Part shown: one piece after another, positions 8,025 to 17,313 of the stretch
Numbering within the stretch: the first letter of the stretch is position 1
Layout of the letters: each line of letters begins with the position of its first letter
Assembly (NCBI GenBank): GCA_964457225.1
Contig: CAYWEM010000001.1
Span: 372,001 to 436,000, forward strand
DNA: 64,000 bases
Source: CAYWEM01 sp964457225
GTDB lineage: Bacteria > Acidobacteriota > Aminicenantia > UBA2199
Direction of reading: 5' to 3'
Program-made: the position numbers and the translations under genes
The notes under the pieces: model-generated
The model's database searches: none
Told to the model about the DNA's origin: nothing
Seen by the model: only the letters and a program-made list of their open reading frames with translations

Positions 8025-9101
8025 ATGTCTGAACGCTGCTTCGGTCTGATCATGGCAGGCGGCCAGGGCACCCGTTTCTGGCCCTGGAGTACTCCGGAAA
8101 CACCCAAGCAGTTCCTGCCGGTGACCGGCCGGGAATCCCTGTTACGCCAGACCTATGAAAGGCTGGCCGGATTCCTGGCCGGTTCCGACATCTTTGTCAT
8201 TGCCGCCCCGCTTTACCGGCGGGCCATTGCCGAAACCCTGCCTGAACTGCCGGCGGCCAATATCATCCTGGAACCAGGACCGCGCAACACCGCCCCGGCC
8301 CTGATGCTGGCCAACGTCGTTCTCTCCCGCCTGGATCCCGATGCCACCCTGCTGGTAGTGCCGGCAGATCACCACATCGAACCGGCCGAGGTTTTCCAGC
8401 GCCAAATGCGGCTGGCCATGGACATGGCTGATGACAGCGCCATCCTGACCGTGGGCATACCCCCCGGTTCCCCTCATACCGGCTACGGTTACATCCAGTT
8501 TGAGGCTGGTCAAGACTCCCGGCAGGCCGAGCTTGAGCTCTTCCAGGTCAAGGCTTTCAAGGAAAAACCGGACCTGGAGACAGCCGGCGCTTACCTGCGG
8601 GCCGGCAATTACTTCTGGAATTCGGGCATGTTCATCTACCGCCTTTCACTCTTTTCCCGACTGCTGGCCGAATGCTCGCCCTATTACCACACCGAGTACC
8701 GGAAACTGGAAAAGGCCGCTGACCAGGAAGATCTGTCCGCCGTTTTCCAGGCCATCAAGCCGGATTCAATAGACTACGCCCTGCTGGAAAAAACCAGGGC
8801 CATCAAGGTCTGCAAAAGCCTGTTCAGTTGGGATGATCTCGGTTCCTGGACCTCGGTCTACAATTACCTGCGGCATGATCCCCAGGGAAATGCCGGCCGC
8901 GGCCGGGTTTATCTGCACGATTGCCGCTCATCAATGGCCTTTTCGACCCTGGAAATCCCGCTGTTGGTCGTCGGCGCCGGGGAAATCGCGGTGATCGCGA
9001 CTGAAAACGGCATCCTGGTCGCCCCCATGGACCGGGTCCAGGAAGTCAAGGATGCCTTGAACCGGATGCCCGATGCCCAGCCCGCCGAAGAAAAAAACTG
9101 A
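8025..9101 (+). CDS. manC: Mannose-1-phosphate guanylyltransferase
   Basis: A 358-residue nucleotidyltransferase forming GDP-mannose from mannose 1-phosphate and GTP, a precursor for surface polysaccharides. The N-terminus has the pyrophosphorylase signature LIMAGGQGTRFWPWS and the PETPKQF sugar-phosphate region. Further family features are VVPADHHIE, GYGYIQFE, FKEKPD, NYFWNSGMFIYR and the late SWDDLGSW. Length fits the single-domain type; there is no fused mannose-6-phosphate isomerase domain. Its 3' end overlaps the next gene by 29 bp. Confidence 0.92.
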   Translation: MSERCFGLIMAGGQGTRFWPWSTPETPKQFLPVTGRESLLRQTYERLAGFLAGSDIFVIAAPLYRRAIAETLPELPAANIILEPGPRNTAPALMLANVVLSRLDPDATLLVVPADHHIEPAEVFQRQMRLAMDMADDSAILTVGIPPGSPHTGYGYIQFEAGQDSRQAELELFQVKAFKEKPDLETAGAYLRAGNYFWNSGMFIYRLSLFSRLLAECSPYYHTEYRKLEKAADQEDLSAVFQAIKPDSIDYALLEKTRAIKVCKSLFSWDDLGSWTSVYNYLRHDPQGNAGRGRVYLHDCRSSMAFSTLEIPLLVVGAGEIAVIATENGILVAPMDRVQEVKDALNRMPDAQPAEEKN

Positions 9102-9852
9102 AGAAGGCGGCCGCCTCTTTTTCGTTTCCGACGTCCACCTGCCCCTGAACCCCAGGTCAGCTGCCCGGGAGCATCCTTTCATTTCGTTTCTGAATCACCT
9201 GCAATCACGGGCTGACACTCTTTACCTGCTGGGCGACCTGTTTGACTTCTGGTTTGAGTGGCACAGGTCGATTCCCGCCTGCTACTTCGAAGCACTGCGC
9301 GGCCTGCGCAACCTGCGCGATTCCGGCACCCGGATCGTCATGGCCGCCGGCAACCACGATTTCGCTCTGGGACCTTTCCTGGAAAATGAAATCGGCATCG
9401 AATGCCACTCCGATGAACTGAGTTTCACGGCCGGGGGCAAGCGTTTTTTCTGCACCCACGGTGACGGCTGGAACCGGGCCGATCGCGGTTACCGTGTTTT
9501 GAAAAAGGTTTTGCGCCTGCCCCTGAACCAGTTCCTGTTCCGCAACCTGGTTTCAGCCGATTTCGGGCTCTGGCTGGCTGAAAAAGTATCCGGAACCGGA
9601 CGTCGCCTGCAGAAACCGCGTGACCGGCAATGGCAGGATGAGATTTTCAGCCGGGCCGAAGAAAAATTCGCCTCGGGCTACGATTTCGTTCTTTTCGGGC
9701 ACCTGCACAGCGCCGAGAGGCGCAGTTGCGGTGACCGGGTTTACATCAACTGCGGCACTTGGCTGGATAAGCCCACATACGCCGAATTCGACGGCCGGGA
9801 CCTGCTGCTGCGCTCCTGGCTTCCCTTTGATCAGGCCGGCCGGCGCGCGTAG
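9073..9852 (+). CDS. UDP-2,3-diacylglucosamine diphosphatase-like metallophosphoesterase (LpxH-like)
   Basis: A 259-residue calcineurin-type phosphoesterase. Metal-binding motifs come in the family order: SDVHLPL (residues ~18-24), LLGDLFDFWFEW (~52), AAGNHDFALG (~93), CTHGDGWNRADRGY (~135) and FGHLHSAER (~213). Spacing and the FDFWFEW and HGDGWN motifs match LpxH-type enzymes, which cleave UDP-diacylglucosamine in lipid A synthesis at the inner membrane, supporting a diderm cell. The start overlaps manC by 29 bp and lies in a different frame; a start slightly further in cannot be ruled out. The 3' end overlaps the convergent pentapeptide gene by 22 bp. Confidence 0.8.
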   Translation: MPSPPKKKTEEGGRLFFVSDVHLPLNPRSAAREHPFISFLNHLQSRADTLYLLGDLFDFWFEWHRSIPACYFEALRGLRNLRDSGTRIVMAAGNHDFALGPFLENEIGIECHSDELSFTAGGKRFFCTHGDGWNRADRGYRVLKKVLRLPLNQFLFRNLVSADFGLWLAEKVSGTGRRLQKPRDRQWQDEIFSRAEEKFASGYDFVLFGHLHSAERRSCGDRVYINCGTWLDKPTYAEFDGRDLLLRSWLPFDQAGRRA

Positions 9853-10175
9853 CGCAGCCTGGTGCCGTATTCCACCGACAACCTGATTTCCGAAGCGTGT
9901 ATTCCTTCCGGGAAGAACACTCCGGAAATCTTGGCCCGGTTGAAGGAAGCTCCTTCCAGCAAAGCGGTTGACAGATCGACTCCGCGCAGGTCGGCCTGCT
10001 TGAGATATGAATTTCTTAAATCCGCATTTTTCAGGTTACAGGTTCTCAGGTCCAGGTTGCTGAGATCACAGTCGGCCAGGTCCAATCGGCCGGAAAGCGC
10101 ATCTACCTGACGGTTGAAATCCTCGATGCGGCCGTCACGCAGGAAACCGTGCAATTCGTTCTTTCTTAACTCCAT
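9831..10175 (-). CDS. Pentapeptide repeat protein
   Basis: A 114-residue protein whose middle is a run of A(D/N)Lxx pentapeptides: GRLDLADCDLSNLDLRTCNL, then KNADLRNSYLKQADLRGVDL, then STALLEGASFNRAKISGVFF. About 13 repeats would make a short right-handed quadrilateral beta-helix of roughly three turns. A charged helical N-terminus (MELRKNELHGFLRDGRIEDF) precedes it. Function of such small repeat proteins is unknown; some longer ones mimic DNA. The gene is convergent with the LpxH-like gene, whose last 22 bp it overlaps. Confidence 0.75.
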   Translation of the reverse strand: MELRKNELHGFLRDGRIEDFNRQVDALSGRLDLADCDLSNLDLRTCNLKNADLRNSYLKQADLRGVDLSTALLEGASFNRAKISGVFFPEGIHASEIRLSVEYGTRLRYARRPA

Positions 10176-10233
10176 GAAGTCCTCCCCGGCCCTGAGGGCC
10201 GATTTGTCGAGTCATGGCCGAAACGTTTACCAT

Positions 10234-10707
10234 CTATTTTCCGGCATCGGCAAAGACCATGGCGCAGATTTCCTGCAGGCATTTCTGATCAACGGCGTCA
10301 AAGGCCGCCGTTTTCCGGCTGTCAACGTCCAGCACCGCCACTGTTTCACCCCGGCCGTCCCTTACCGGCTCGACTATTTCAGACCTGGAACGGGGATCGC
10401 AGGCTATATGGCCCGGGAAAGCGTGAACATCGTCAACCACCAGGCCGGTCCCCCGTTCCACAGCAGCCCAGCAGACGCCGCGGCCCCTGGGCAGGCTCAT
10501 GCAGGCCAGCGGCCCCTGGTAAGGGCCGACCAGCAGTTCATCGCCGCAGACCCGGTAAAAACCGCACCAGAAATAGTCTTCCATTTTGTGATAAAGCAGG
10601 GCGGCGATCGAAGCCATGCGTGCCTGGGGATCGGTACATTTCCGCAGCAGCGGCAGAAGCTGGTCCCTGATTCGCTGATAGCGTTTTTCTTTTTTTTCGG
10701 CATCCAT
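10234..10707 (-). CDS. Free methionine-(R)-sulfoxide reductase (GAF domain)
   Basis: A 157-residue single GAF-domain protein of the fRMsr family, which reduces free L-methionine-(R)-sulfoxide with thioredoxin as partner. The diagnostic pattern is all there: YFWCGFYRV, LLVGPYQGPLACMSL, RGRGVCWAAVERG, DDVHAFPGHIACDPRSRSEIV. The three reactive cysteines of the family (in PLAC, RGVC and HIAC) are kept. A strong promoter (10714-10742) puts the start of transcription almost on the ATG at 10707, and there is no ribosome site, so the message is probably leaderless. A role in repair after oxygen exposure fits an anaerobe. Confidence 0.9.
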   Translation of the reverse strand: MDAEKKEKRYQRIRDQLLPLLRKCTDPQARMASIAALLYHKMEDYFWCGFYRVCGDELLVGPYQGPLACMSLPRGRGVCWAAVERGTGLVVDDVHAFPGHIACDPRSRSEIVEPVRDGRGETVAVLDVDSRKTAAFDAVDQKCLQEICAMVFADAGK

Positions 10708-10713
10708 GCCGTA

Positions 10714-10742
10714 ATTCTATACGCACGGGAAGTTCATGTCAA
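10714..10742 (-). promoter_or_regulatory. Promoter of the methionine sulfoxide reductase gene, leaderless type
   Basis: Minus strand: TTGACA (10737-10742), 17 bp, TAGAAT (10714-10719). Only six bases lie between the -10 box and the ATG at 10707, so transcription should start at or next to the start codon. Confidence 0.7.
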
Positions 10743-10814
10743 AACAAGATACTTCAGGTTTTGTGGAAAAAATGTTTTTTTTATTTTACAATATGCCCTG
10801 TTCCTGGAGAGAAG

Positions 10815-10970
10815 ATGATGGTGTTCTTGATAGCCTTTCTGTTGATGGCCGTATCCCTGCTGATCATGCAGGCGACGGCCAGGCTGCGCGGCCGCAATTT
10901 CCACAAACCCTGCTGCAGCAGCCTGCGGGAGAATAAAAACCGGACCGGGACGAAAAAAAAGGAGAACTGA
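10815..10970 (+). CDS. Small single-span membrane protein
   Basis: A 51-residue frame starting ATGATGGTG. It has one hydrophobic span (MMVFLIAFLLMAVSLLIMQA), then a basic tail with a paired cysteine (NFHKPCCSS) and a Lys-rich end. GGAGAGAAG precedes the ATG and the stop is 3 bp before the start of the GGDEF gene, whose ribosome site lies inside its last codons; this tight fit supports translation coupling. The layout (one span, then Cys residues) loosely recalls NqrM-like small proteins, but the match is too weak to name it. Confidence 0.5.
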   Translation: MMVFLIAFLLMAVSLLIMQATARLRGRNFHKPCCSSLRENKNRTGTKKKEN

Positions 10971-10973
10971 CTT

Positions 10974-11960
10974 GTGACAAGCGAAAGCAACGGCGAAGCG
11001 ATAAAAATTCTGGTAGTCGACGATGAGGAAGTGATCCGGGAAACACTCAAGGAATTCCTCAGTTTGAAGGGCTTTTACGTCACCCTGGCCGGCAACGGTC
11101 CCGAAGCCCTGCAGGCCTTGGAAAAAGAAAGATTCGACGTAGTCCTCTCCGACCTGGTCATGCCCCGCATGAACGGAATTTCCCTGACCAAGACCATCCT
11201 GGAAACATCCCCCCAACTCATTGTCATTGTCATGACCGCCTACGCTTCCATTGATCATGCCGTTGAATCGATGAAAGCCGGTGCTTTTGATTTCATCGCC
11301 AAGCCCTTCAACTTCGACCACGTCATTTTCGTAATCAACCGCGCCCTGGAAAACCGCAGATTGCGCGACCTGGCCGGGCAGAGCGAATACTACCGCCACC
11401 TGGCCAAGACTGACGGCCTGACCGGCATCTGGAATCATCGCCATTTCCAGCAGAACCTGGAAAACGAAATCCAGCGACAGTCACGTTATAACCGCCCTTT
11501 TTCCCTGCTGTTCATCGACATCGATGATTTCAAACTGATCAACGACACCCATGGTCACCTGGTCGGCGATTCGATTCTCATCCAGCTGGCCGAACTGCTG
11601 AAAAAATGCCTGCGCAGTTTTGATTTCCTGGCCCGCTACGGCGGCGAGGAATTCGTGGTGATTCTGCCGGAAACCCCGCGGCAGGAAGCAGTAGCAGTCG
11701 GCAAGCGCATCCTGTCCACGGTCGCTGAAAACGATTTCACCACCATCAATGAACACAAGTTTGAAAGAATAACCATCACCATCGGCCTGGCCACCTATCC
11801 CGAAGACGCCAAGGACAAGACCTCACTCATAGAAAGCGCCGATGCCGCGCTCTACGCCGGCAAGGAAAGAGGCAAGAACCGCCTGACCGTCTTCGGACCG
11901 GAATTCGAGCATTTCAGCCCGGCCAACTGCATCGATTTGCAGGAAAACGGAGATGCCTGA
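10974..11960 (+). CDS. Response regulator with GGDEF diguanylate cyclase output
   Basis: A 328-residue protein with an N-terminal receiver domain (about 8-125) and a C-terminal GGDEF domain (about 160-320). In the receiver, the acidic pocket is VVDDEE, the phosphorylated Asp is in VVLSDLVMPRMNG and the conserved Lys in FIAKPFNF. The cyclase signature is GGEEF, so it should make c-di-GMP from GTP, with an upstream RSFD (RxxD) that fits the product-inhibition site. There is no partner kinase nearby. The start is a GTG preceded by AAGGAG; an upstream ATG is absent in frame. Confidence 0.9.
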   Translation: MTSESNGEAIKILVVDDEEVIRETLKEFLSLKGFYVTLAGNGPEALQALEKERFDVVLSDLVMPRMNGISLTKTILETSPQLIVIVMTAYASIDHAVESMKAGAFDFIAKPFNFDHVIFVINRALENRRLRDLAGQSEYYRHLAKTDGLTGIWNHRHFQQNLENEIQRQSRYNRPFSLLFIDIDDFKLINDTHGHLVGDSILIQLAELLKKCLRSFDFLARYGGEEFVVILPETPRQEAVAVGKRILSTVAENDFTTINEHKFERITITIGLATYPEDAKDKTSLIESADAALYAGKERGKNRLTVFGPEFEHFSPANCIDLQENGDA

Positions 11961-11982
11961 AACTGTTTTTTCGAGGTAGATC

Positions 11983-14556
11983 ATGAACCAGAACCAGTTT
12001 ACTCTCAAGGCCAATGAAGCAATCGAAAAAAGCTTCAACCTGGCCCTGGAAAACGGTCATCCGGAAGTAACACCCGGCCACCTGCTGTTGGCCGTTCTCC
12101 AGGATGCTGAAAACATCGTGCCCCAGACCCTGAAAAAGGCCGGAGTCGATCCCGGCCAAGTTACCTCCGCCCTGGAAAAGCAGTTGTCAAGCCTGCCCAG
12201 GGTACAGGGCGCGGAGCCGAGCGTCAGTCAGCCCCTGCGCCAGATTCTGCAGAAGGCGACCCTGACAGCCAAACAATTCGGCGACGATTACGTTTCCACC
12301 GAACACCTGGTGCTGGCCCTCTACGAAATTGCTGATCCTGCGCTGAAAAGCATGCAGGCCGCCGGCTTGGGCAAGGATGTCTTTCTCAAGGCCCTGATGG
12401 AAATGCGTGGCAATCAGCGGATCAGTGACCAGAACCCGGAAGACAAATTCCAGGCCCTGAAAAGATACGGCACCGACCTGGTGCAAATGGCGGCCGAAGG
12501 CAAACTGAACCCGGTGATCGGCCGGGACGAGGAAATCCGCCGCCTGATGCAGGTGCTGATCCGCAAGACCAAGAACAACCCGGTACTGATCGGCGACGCG
12601 GGAGTGGGAAAAACCGCGGTGGCCGAGGGCCTGGCCCTGCGCATCCATGCCGGCGACGTGCCCGAACTGCTGCAGGACAAGCGCATCGTGGCCCTGGAAA
12701 TCGGTTCCCTGCTGGCCGGCGCCAAGTACCGCGGCGAATTCGAGGACCGCCTGAAGGCGGTGCTGAAAGAAGTCACCGAGTCGGACGGCCGTATCATACT
12801 GTTCATTGACGAACTGCACACCATAGTCGGAGCCGGGGCAGCCGAGGGCGCGGTCGATGCCGCCAACATGATGAAACCGGCCCTGGCACGCGGTCAGTTA
12901 CGGGCCATCGGCGCCACCACGCTCAATGAATACAAAAAGCACATAGAAAAAGACCCGGCCCTGGAAAGAAGGTTCCAGCCGGTGCTGATCAAGGAGCCGA
13001 CGGTCGAGGAATGCATTTCCATCCTGCGCGGGCTGAAGGAAAAATACGAAATCCATCACGGGGTAAAGATAACCGACGCTGCACTGATAGCGGCCGCCAC
13101 CTTGTCAAACCGTTATATCAGCGATCGTTTCCTGCCGGACAAGGCCATCGACCTGGTCGATGAAGCGGCGGCCAAACTGCGCATCGAAATGGATTCCCTG
13201 CCCGAAGAGCTTGACGAGATGGAGCGCCGCATTACTCAGCTTGAAGTCGAGCGCGAAGCCCTGAAAAGGGAGCAAGACCGTGACTCGGCCGAGAAAAGAG
13301 AGCGGCTGGAAAAGGAACTGGTGCAGTTGAAGTCCGAGCGTGATGCCCTGCGCGCCCATTGGCAGGATGAAAAGGCGTCCATCCTGAAACTGCGTGACAT
13401 CAAGGCCGAAATCGACGAGTTGAAACTCCAGCAGCAGGAAGCTGAGAGAAAAAACGACTACGAACTGGCTTCGCAGATCCAGTACGGACGACTGCCGGAA
13501 AAATTCAAGGCCATAGACCTGATCCAGCAGGAACTGGCAGAGCTTCAGCAGGATCGCAGGATCCTGACCGAGGAAATCAACGCCGATGACATCGCCGAAA
13601 TCGTTTCCCGCTGGACCGGAATCCCGGTCAGCAAGCTGTTGAGCGGGGAAAAAGAGCGTTTGCTGAGCATGGAGGATGAACTGAAAAAAAGGGTCGTCGG
13701 CCAGGACGAAGCAGTGGACGCGGTTTCCCGGGTTATCCGCCGTTCCCGGGCCGGACTGCAGAGCCCCGGCCGGCCGATCGGTTCCTTTCTCTTCCTGGGC
13801 CCCACCGGGGTCGGCAAGACCGAGCTGGCCAAGGCCCTGGCCGCCCTGGTCTTCAACTCGGAAAAAGCCATGGTGCGCATCGACATGTCAGAGTACATGG
13901 AGAAACACTCGGTGGCCCGGCTGATAGGGGCCCCGCCGGGATACATCGGCCACGATGAGGGCGGTCAATTGACCGAAGCCCTGAAGCGCCGCCCTTACTC
14001 CCTGATTCTGCTGGACGAGATCGAGAAGGCCCATCCCGACGTATTCAACGTACTCCTGCAGATCCTCGATGACGGCCGGCTGACCGATGCCAAGGGCAAG
14101 ACGGTCAATTTCAGCAATGCCCTGGTAATCATGACCTCCAACCTGGGCTCGGAGATCATCCAGGAAAAGACCGACTACCAGGAGATCAAGCAGGAAGTGG
14201 AAGCAATGCTGTTCCGCTTTTTCAAACCGGAATTCCTGAACCGCATCGACGACATGATCGTTTTCCGGCCGCTCAGCCCGGAAGTGCTGCGCAACATCGC
14301 CGCTATCCAGGTCAGCCGGCTCGAACAGCTCCTGGCCGCCAATGAAATCTCCCTGTCGGTTTCGGAAAAGGCGCTGGACCACCTGGCCGAGAAGGGTTTT
14401 CATACCAGCCTGGGCGCCCGGCCCCTGCGCCGGGTCATCCAGCAGGAAATCCAGGACCGGCTCTCAGTAATGATCCTGGAAGGCGGCCTGACCGGCGGCG
14501 ACCTGGTGCAGGTCGATTTTCGGGACGGCGGATTTCATTTTCACATAAATAAGTAA
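11983..14556 (+). CDS. clpB: ATP-dependent disaggregase ClpB
   Basis: An 857-residue Hsp100 chaperone, of normal length, that pulls proteins out of aggregates together with DnaK. Parts in order: the N-terminal Clp repeat domain (MNQNQFTLKANEAIEKSF to about residue 145), first AAA+ module with Walker A GDAGVGKTAV and Walker B LFIDELHT, the long coiled-coil middle domain (about 400-520, rich in Glu/Lys/Arg) that distinguishes ClpB from ClpA/ClpC, and the second AAA+ module with GPTGVGKTEL and LILLDEIEKAHPDV. Pore loop KYRGEFEDR is present. The start ATG is 22 bp after the GGDEF gene, preceded by a weak GAGG. Confidence 0.97.
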   Translation: MNQNQFTLKANEAIEKSFNLALENGHPEVTPGHLLLAVLQDAENIVPQTLKKAGVDPGQVTSALEKQLSSLPRVQGAEPSVSQPLRQILQKATLTAKQFGDDYVSTEHLVLALYEIADPALKSMQAAGLGKDVFLKALMEMRGNQRISDQNPEDKFQALKRYGTDLVQMAAEGKLNPVIGRDEEIRRLMQVLIRKTKNNPVLIGDAGVGKTAVAEGLALRIHAGDVPELLQDKRIVALEIGSLLAGAKYRGEFEDRLKAVLKEVTESDGRIILFIDELHTIVGAGAAEGAVDAANMMKPALARGQLRAIGATTLNEYKKHIEKDPALERRFQPVLIKEPTVEECISILRGLKEKYEIHHGVKITDAALIAAATLSNRYISDRFLPDKAIDLVDEAAAKLRIEMDSLPEELDEMERRITQLEVEREALKREQDRDSAEKRERLEKELVQLKSERDALRAHWQDEKASILKLRDIKAEIDELKLQQQEAERKNDYELASQIQYGRLPEKFKAIDLIQQELAELQQDRRILTEEINADDIAEIVSRWTGIPVSKLLSGEKERLLSMEDELKKRVVGQDEAVDAVSRVIRRSRAGLQSPGRPIGSFLFLGPTGVGKTELAKALAALVFNSEKAMVRIDMSEYMEKHSVARLIGAPPGYIGHDEGGQLTEALKRRPYSLILLDEIEKAHPDVFNVLLQILDDGRLTDAKGKTVNFSNALVIMTSNLGSEIIQEKTDYQEIKQEVEAMLFRFFKPEFLNRIDDMIVFRPLSPEVLRNIAAIQVSRLEQLLAANEISLSVSEKALDHLAEKGFHTSLGARPLRRVIQQEIQDRLSVMILEGGLTGGDLVQVDFRDGGFHFHINK

Positions 14557-14566
14557 TTTCCATCGG

Positions 14567-14595
14567 TTGCATTTTTTCTGGAGTTATTATAAATT
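14567..14595 (+). promoter_or_regulatory. Possible promoter of the large repeat-protein gene
   Basis: TTGCAT (14567-14572), 17 bp, TAAATT (14590-14595). It is weaker than others in the window. If used, the leader before the ATG at 14733 is about 130 nt. The 176-bp gap after clpB holds nothing else that I recognise. Confidence 0.35.
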
Positions 14596-14732
14596 TTCAA
14601 ATGTATATTGCAAACAATGGAAGTTTGTTTTTTTGAGGTGAAGAAGAAAAACGCCATGGGTAACGAATACTATTTCCCTCTGCCCGGATTCACCCGATTC
14701 CCCTGCCATTTGACTGAAACCAGGAGTAAAGG

Positions 14733-17313
14733 ATGATGAACAAAACAAGAATGATGTTGTTTGCCGTTTGGCTGATATTTATCGTTGCTTCGCTCTGCCG
14801 ACCGCTCGTCGGCCAGACCAATGAAGCCCGATCCACTGTCGATCTCTTGGGAAACGTTTTTCTCGGCGGCCGCTACCTGGAGTTCGGCATCGGCCAGAGC
14901 GGTTCATCCGGAGTCATTGCAGGGCGCCCCAGGCCTTTCGGCTTTTTCGGTCGGCTGAACGGCCAGGCTCCGGGCCTGATGGGAGATGCCGACGGATTCG
15001 GCGCCGGGCTCGACCTGCGCATAGATTATTTCCTGCCCGGGACACCGGCCGAAGGCTGGGGGCTGGCCATCGGCAGTACCACCGGACTGAACCGGGATGG
15101 AACAACCCAAATGCCCAACTCGGTCTTCAGCAACGCCAGCTCGGGAGACACCCTCAGGGCTCTGGGCACCACCCACTGGAACGGCCTCAAGGTAGACCAC
15201 AACATTTCCTTCCACGTTGACGCCCGGGCAGTACGCTACGATGTCACCCTGACCAACACCACCGAGGCGACTATCAGCAATATCGCCTACATGCGCAGTT
15301 TCGACCCTGACAACACCGTCGATCAATCCGGTTCCTATACAACCGTCAACACAGTGCTGGCCGATTACGCCAGTGATTCCAAGGTTATCGTCGAAGCGTT
15401 GTCCGCGGCGAACGATTCCTATCATACCCTTTCCGGTACCCGGGCACTGATCTGGTACTTTAGTGACGATCCCAGGGCTAGGCCGAGGATCTTAGCCAGC
15501 GGTCTGATGGACTCCGACGCCCGAATCGCGGTGGACAATCCCAGCCCGAAAGGAACCAGCAGAACCGCCGATGTCGGAATCACCATGGGCTTCGACATCG
15601 GCAGTCTTGAAGCCGGTGCCAGCACCAGCCTGACCTACTACATCGTCATGCGTTCGCTGGAAGGTTCGGTATCCACCATGAAAAACGTGGATTTCTCTTT
15701 TATCGACTACGACTTCAACTATCTTGACCCCAACATTCCCCTGACCGGGGCGACCATCAGGACCCTGCCGGCCAACGGCACTCTCTATATAGACGGCAAC
15801 GACAACGGCCTGATCGACCCGGGCGAAGCAGTCGAATCTTCAGACTTGCCTTTGTTCCTGAGTGCAGCGCAGCTGACCCAGTTCAAATTCAAGCCCAATA
15901 CCGACTGGACCGGAAAAACCACCTTCACCTTCAGTTCCAACAGCACCGCTGAAATCATCATCATGACCGTCACCGTGTCCGAACCCTGGACTGTATCAGG
16001 GCGGGTCACCCACCTGGGAGCCGGCCTGGCCGGAGTTGAGCTGATCGGCTTTCCTCTCCCGACCTTCACCGATGCCGACGGCTATTACAGCACCCAGGTC
16101 ATGCACAGGTGGGGGGGCATCATCATTCCGACCCTTGACGGATACATTTTCAATCCGGCCAACAGGTCGTACAATCCGGTCACCGCCAATCAAACAAACC
16201 AGAATTATGAAACCGTTACCCCCCGGACCATCTCAGGCACGGTCACCGAGAGCGGCAATCCCCTGGCCGGAGTCACGGTATTCTTCAGTCACAACAACGA
16301 TTCAACGACCACGGCCCCTGACGGCACCTTCAGTTACGTGGTGGCCAACGGTACCACCACCACCATGACCCCTTTTCTTTCGGGGTATTCGAGTTGGTCT
16401 CCCTCCACCCGCACATTATCCGCAATCAGCGCCGATGCCCCCAATCAGAATTTCAGCGCCTCGGTCGCCATGTACAATATTTCCGGGACCGTCAGAGACA
16501 CATCCAATAACGCCGTTTCCGGGGTGACCATCACCTTCAGCCACAACGGGGCTACCGTCACCACGGCCGCCAACGGCACCTATTCTTATTCTGTTCCTTA
16601 CAATACAACGACCACTCTCACTCCATCACATGTGTCATACACCAACTGGAATCCGCCAAGCCGCAATGTCACCGTGCTGGCCAACACCCCGAACCAGGAT
16701 TTTTCAGGTACACTGATAACTTATTCCATTTCCGGTACCGTGACGGATGGAAGTAATCCCCTGTCCGGAGTCACAATTACCTTCAGTCACAACGGGGCAA
16801 CTGCGGCCACTGCCGCCAACGGCAGCTATTCCTATACCGTTCCCCTGGGCACCAGTACCACCCTGACCCCATCCCACCCGGGCTATTCCGGCTGGAGCCC
16901 GGCGACGCGCAGCATAACAGCGATTGCCGCCAATACCCCGAACCAGGATTTCGCCGGCACCATCAACACCTACACCATATCCGGCTCGGTGACCGACGGC
17001 AGCAATCCCCTGGCCGGAGTGACCATCAGCTTCAGCCACAACAGCCATACAGAAACCACCGCCGCCGACGGTACCTACGCCTACACGGTGAACTACGGCA
17101 CCACCACTACTGTAACTCCATCCCTGACCGGCTACGATGTTTTCAGCCCGGCCAGCCGCAGCATAACAGCGATCGCCGCCAATACCCCGAACCAGGATTT
17201 CGCCGGTACCATCAACACCTACACCATTTCCGGCACGGTGACCGACGGCAGCGATCCGCTGGCCGGAGTGACCATCAGCTTCAGCCACAACAGCCATACC
17301 CTGACCACGGCGG
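14733..17313 (+). CDS. Very large secreted repeat protein, N-terminal part (cut by assembly gap)
   Basis: The first 860 residues of a giant exported protein; the rest continues at 17414 after a run of N. The signal peptide is MMNKTRMMLFAVWLIFIVASL with a likely cut after VGQ. Residues ~30-420 form a beta-rich head (TVDLLGNVFLGGRYLEFGIG and onward) with Gly/Ser/Thr/Asn-rich strands and a possible calcium-type loop DGNDNGLIDPGE near 350. From about residue 420 come carboxypeptidase-regulatory-like beta-sandwich repeats; from 16227 they settle into exact 83-residue units opening TISGTV and ending NTPNQDFAGTINTY. AGGAG precedes the ATG. A cell-surface or secreted adhesin/stalk role is likely from architecture only; no enzyme motif is seen. 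Confidence 0.8.

Noticed and set aside
10734..11444. 236-codon minus-strand frame over the REC-GGDEF gene
   Set aside because: Shadow of the receiver domain; the sense frame has all motifs.
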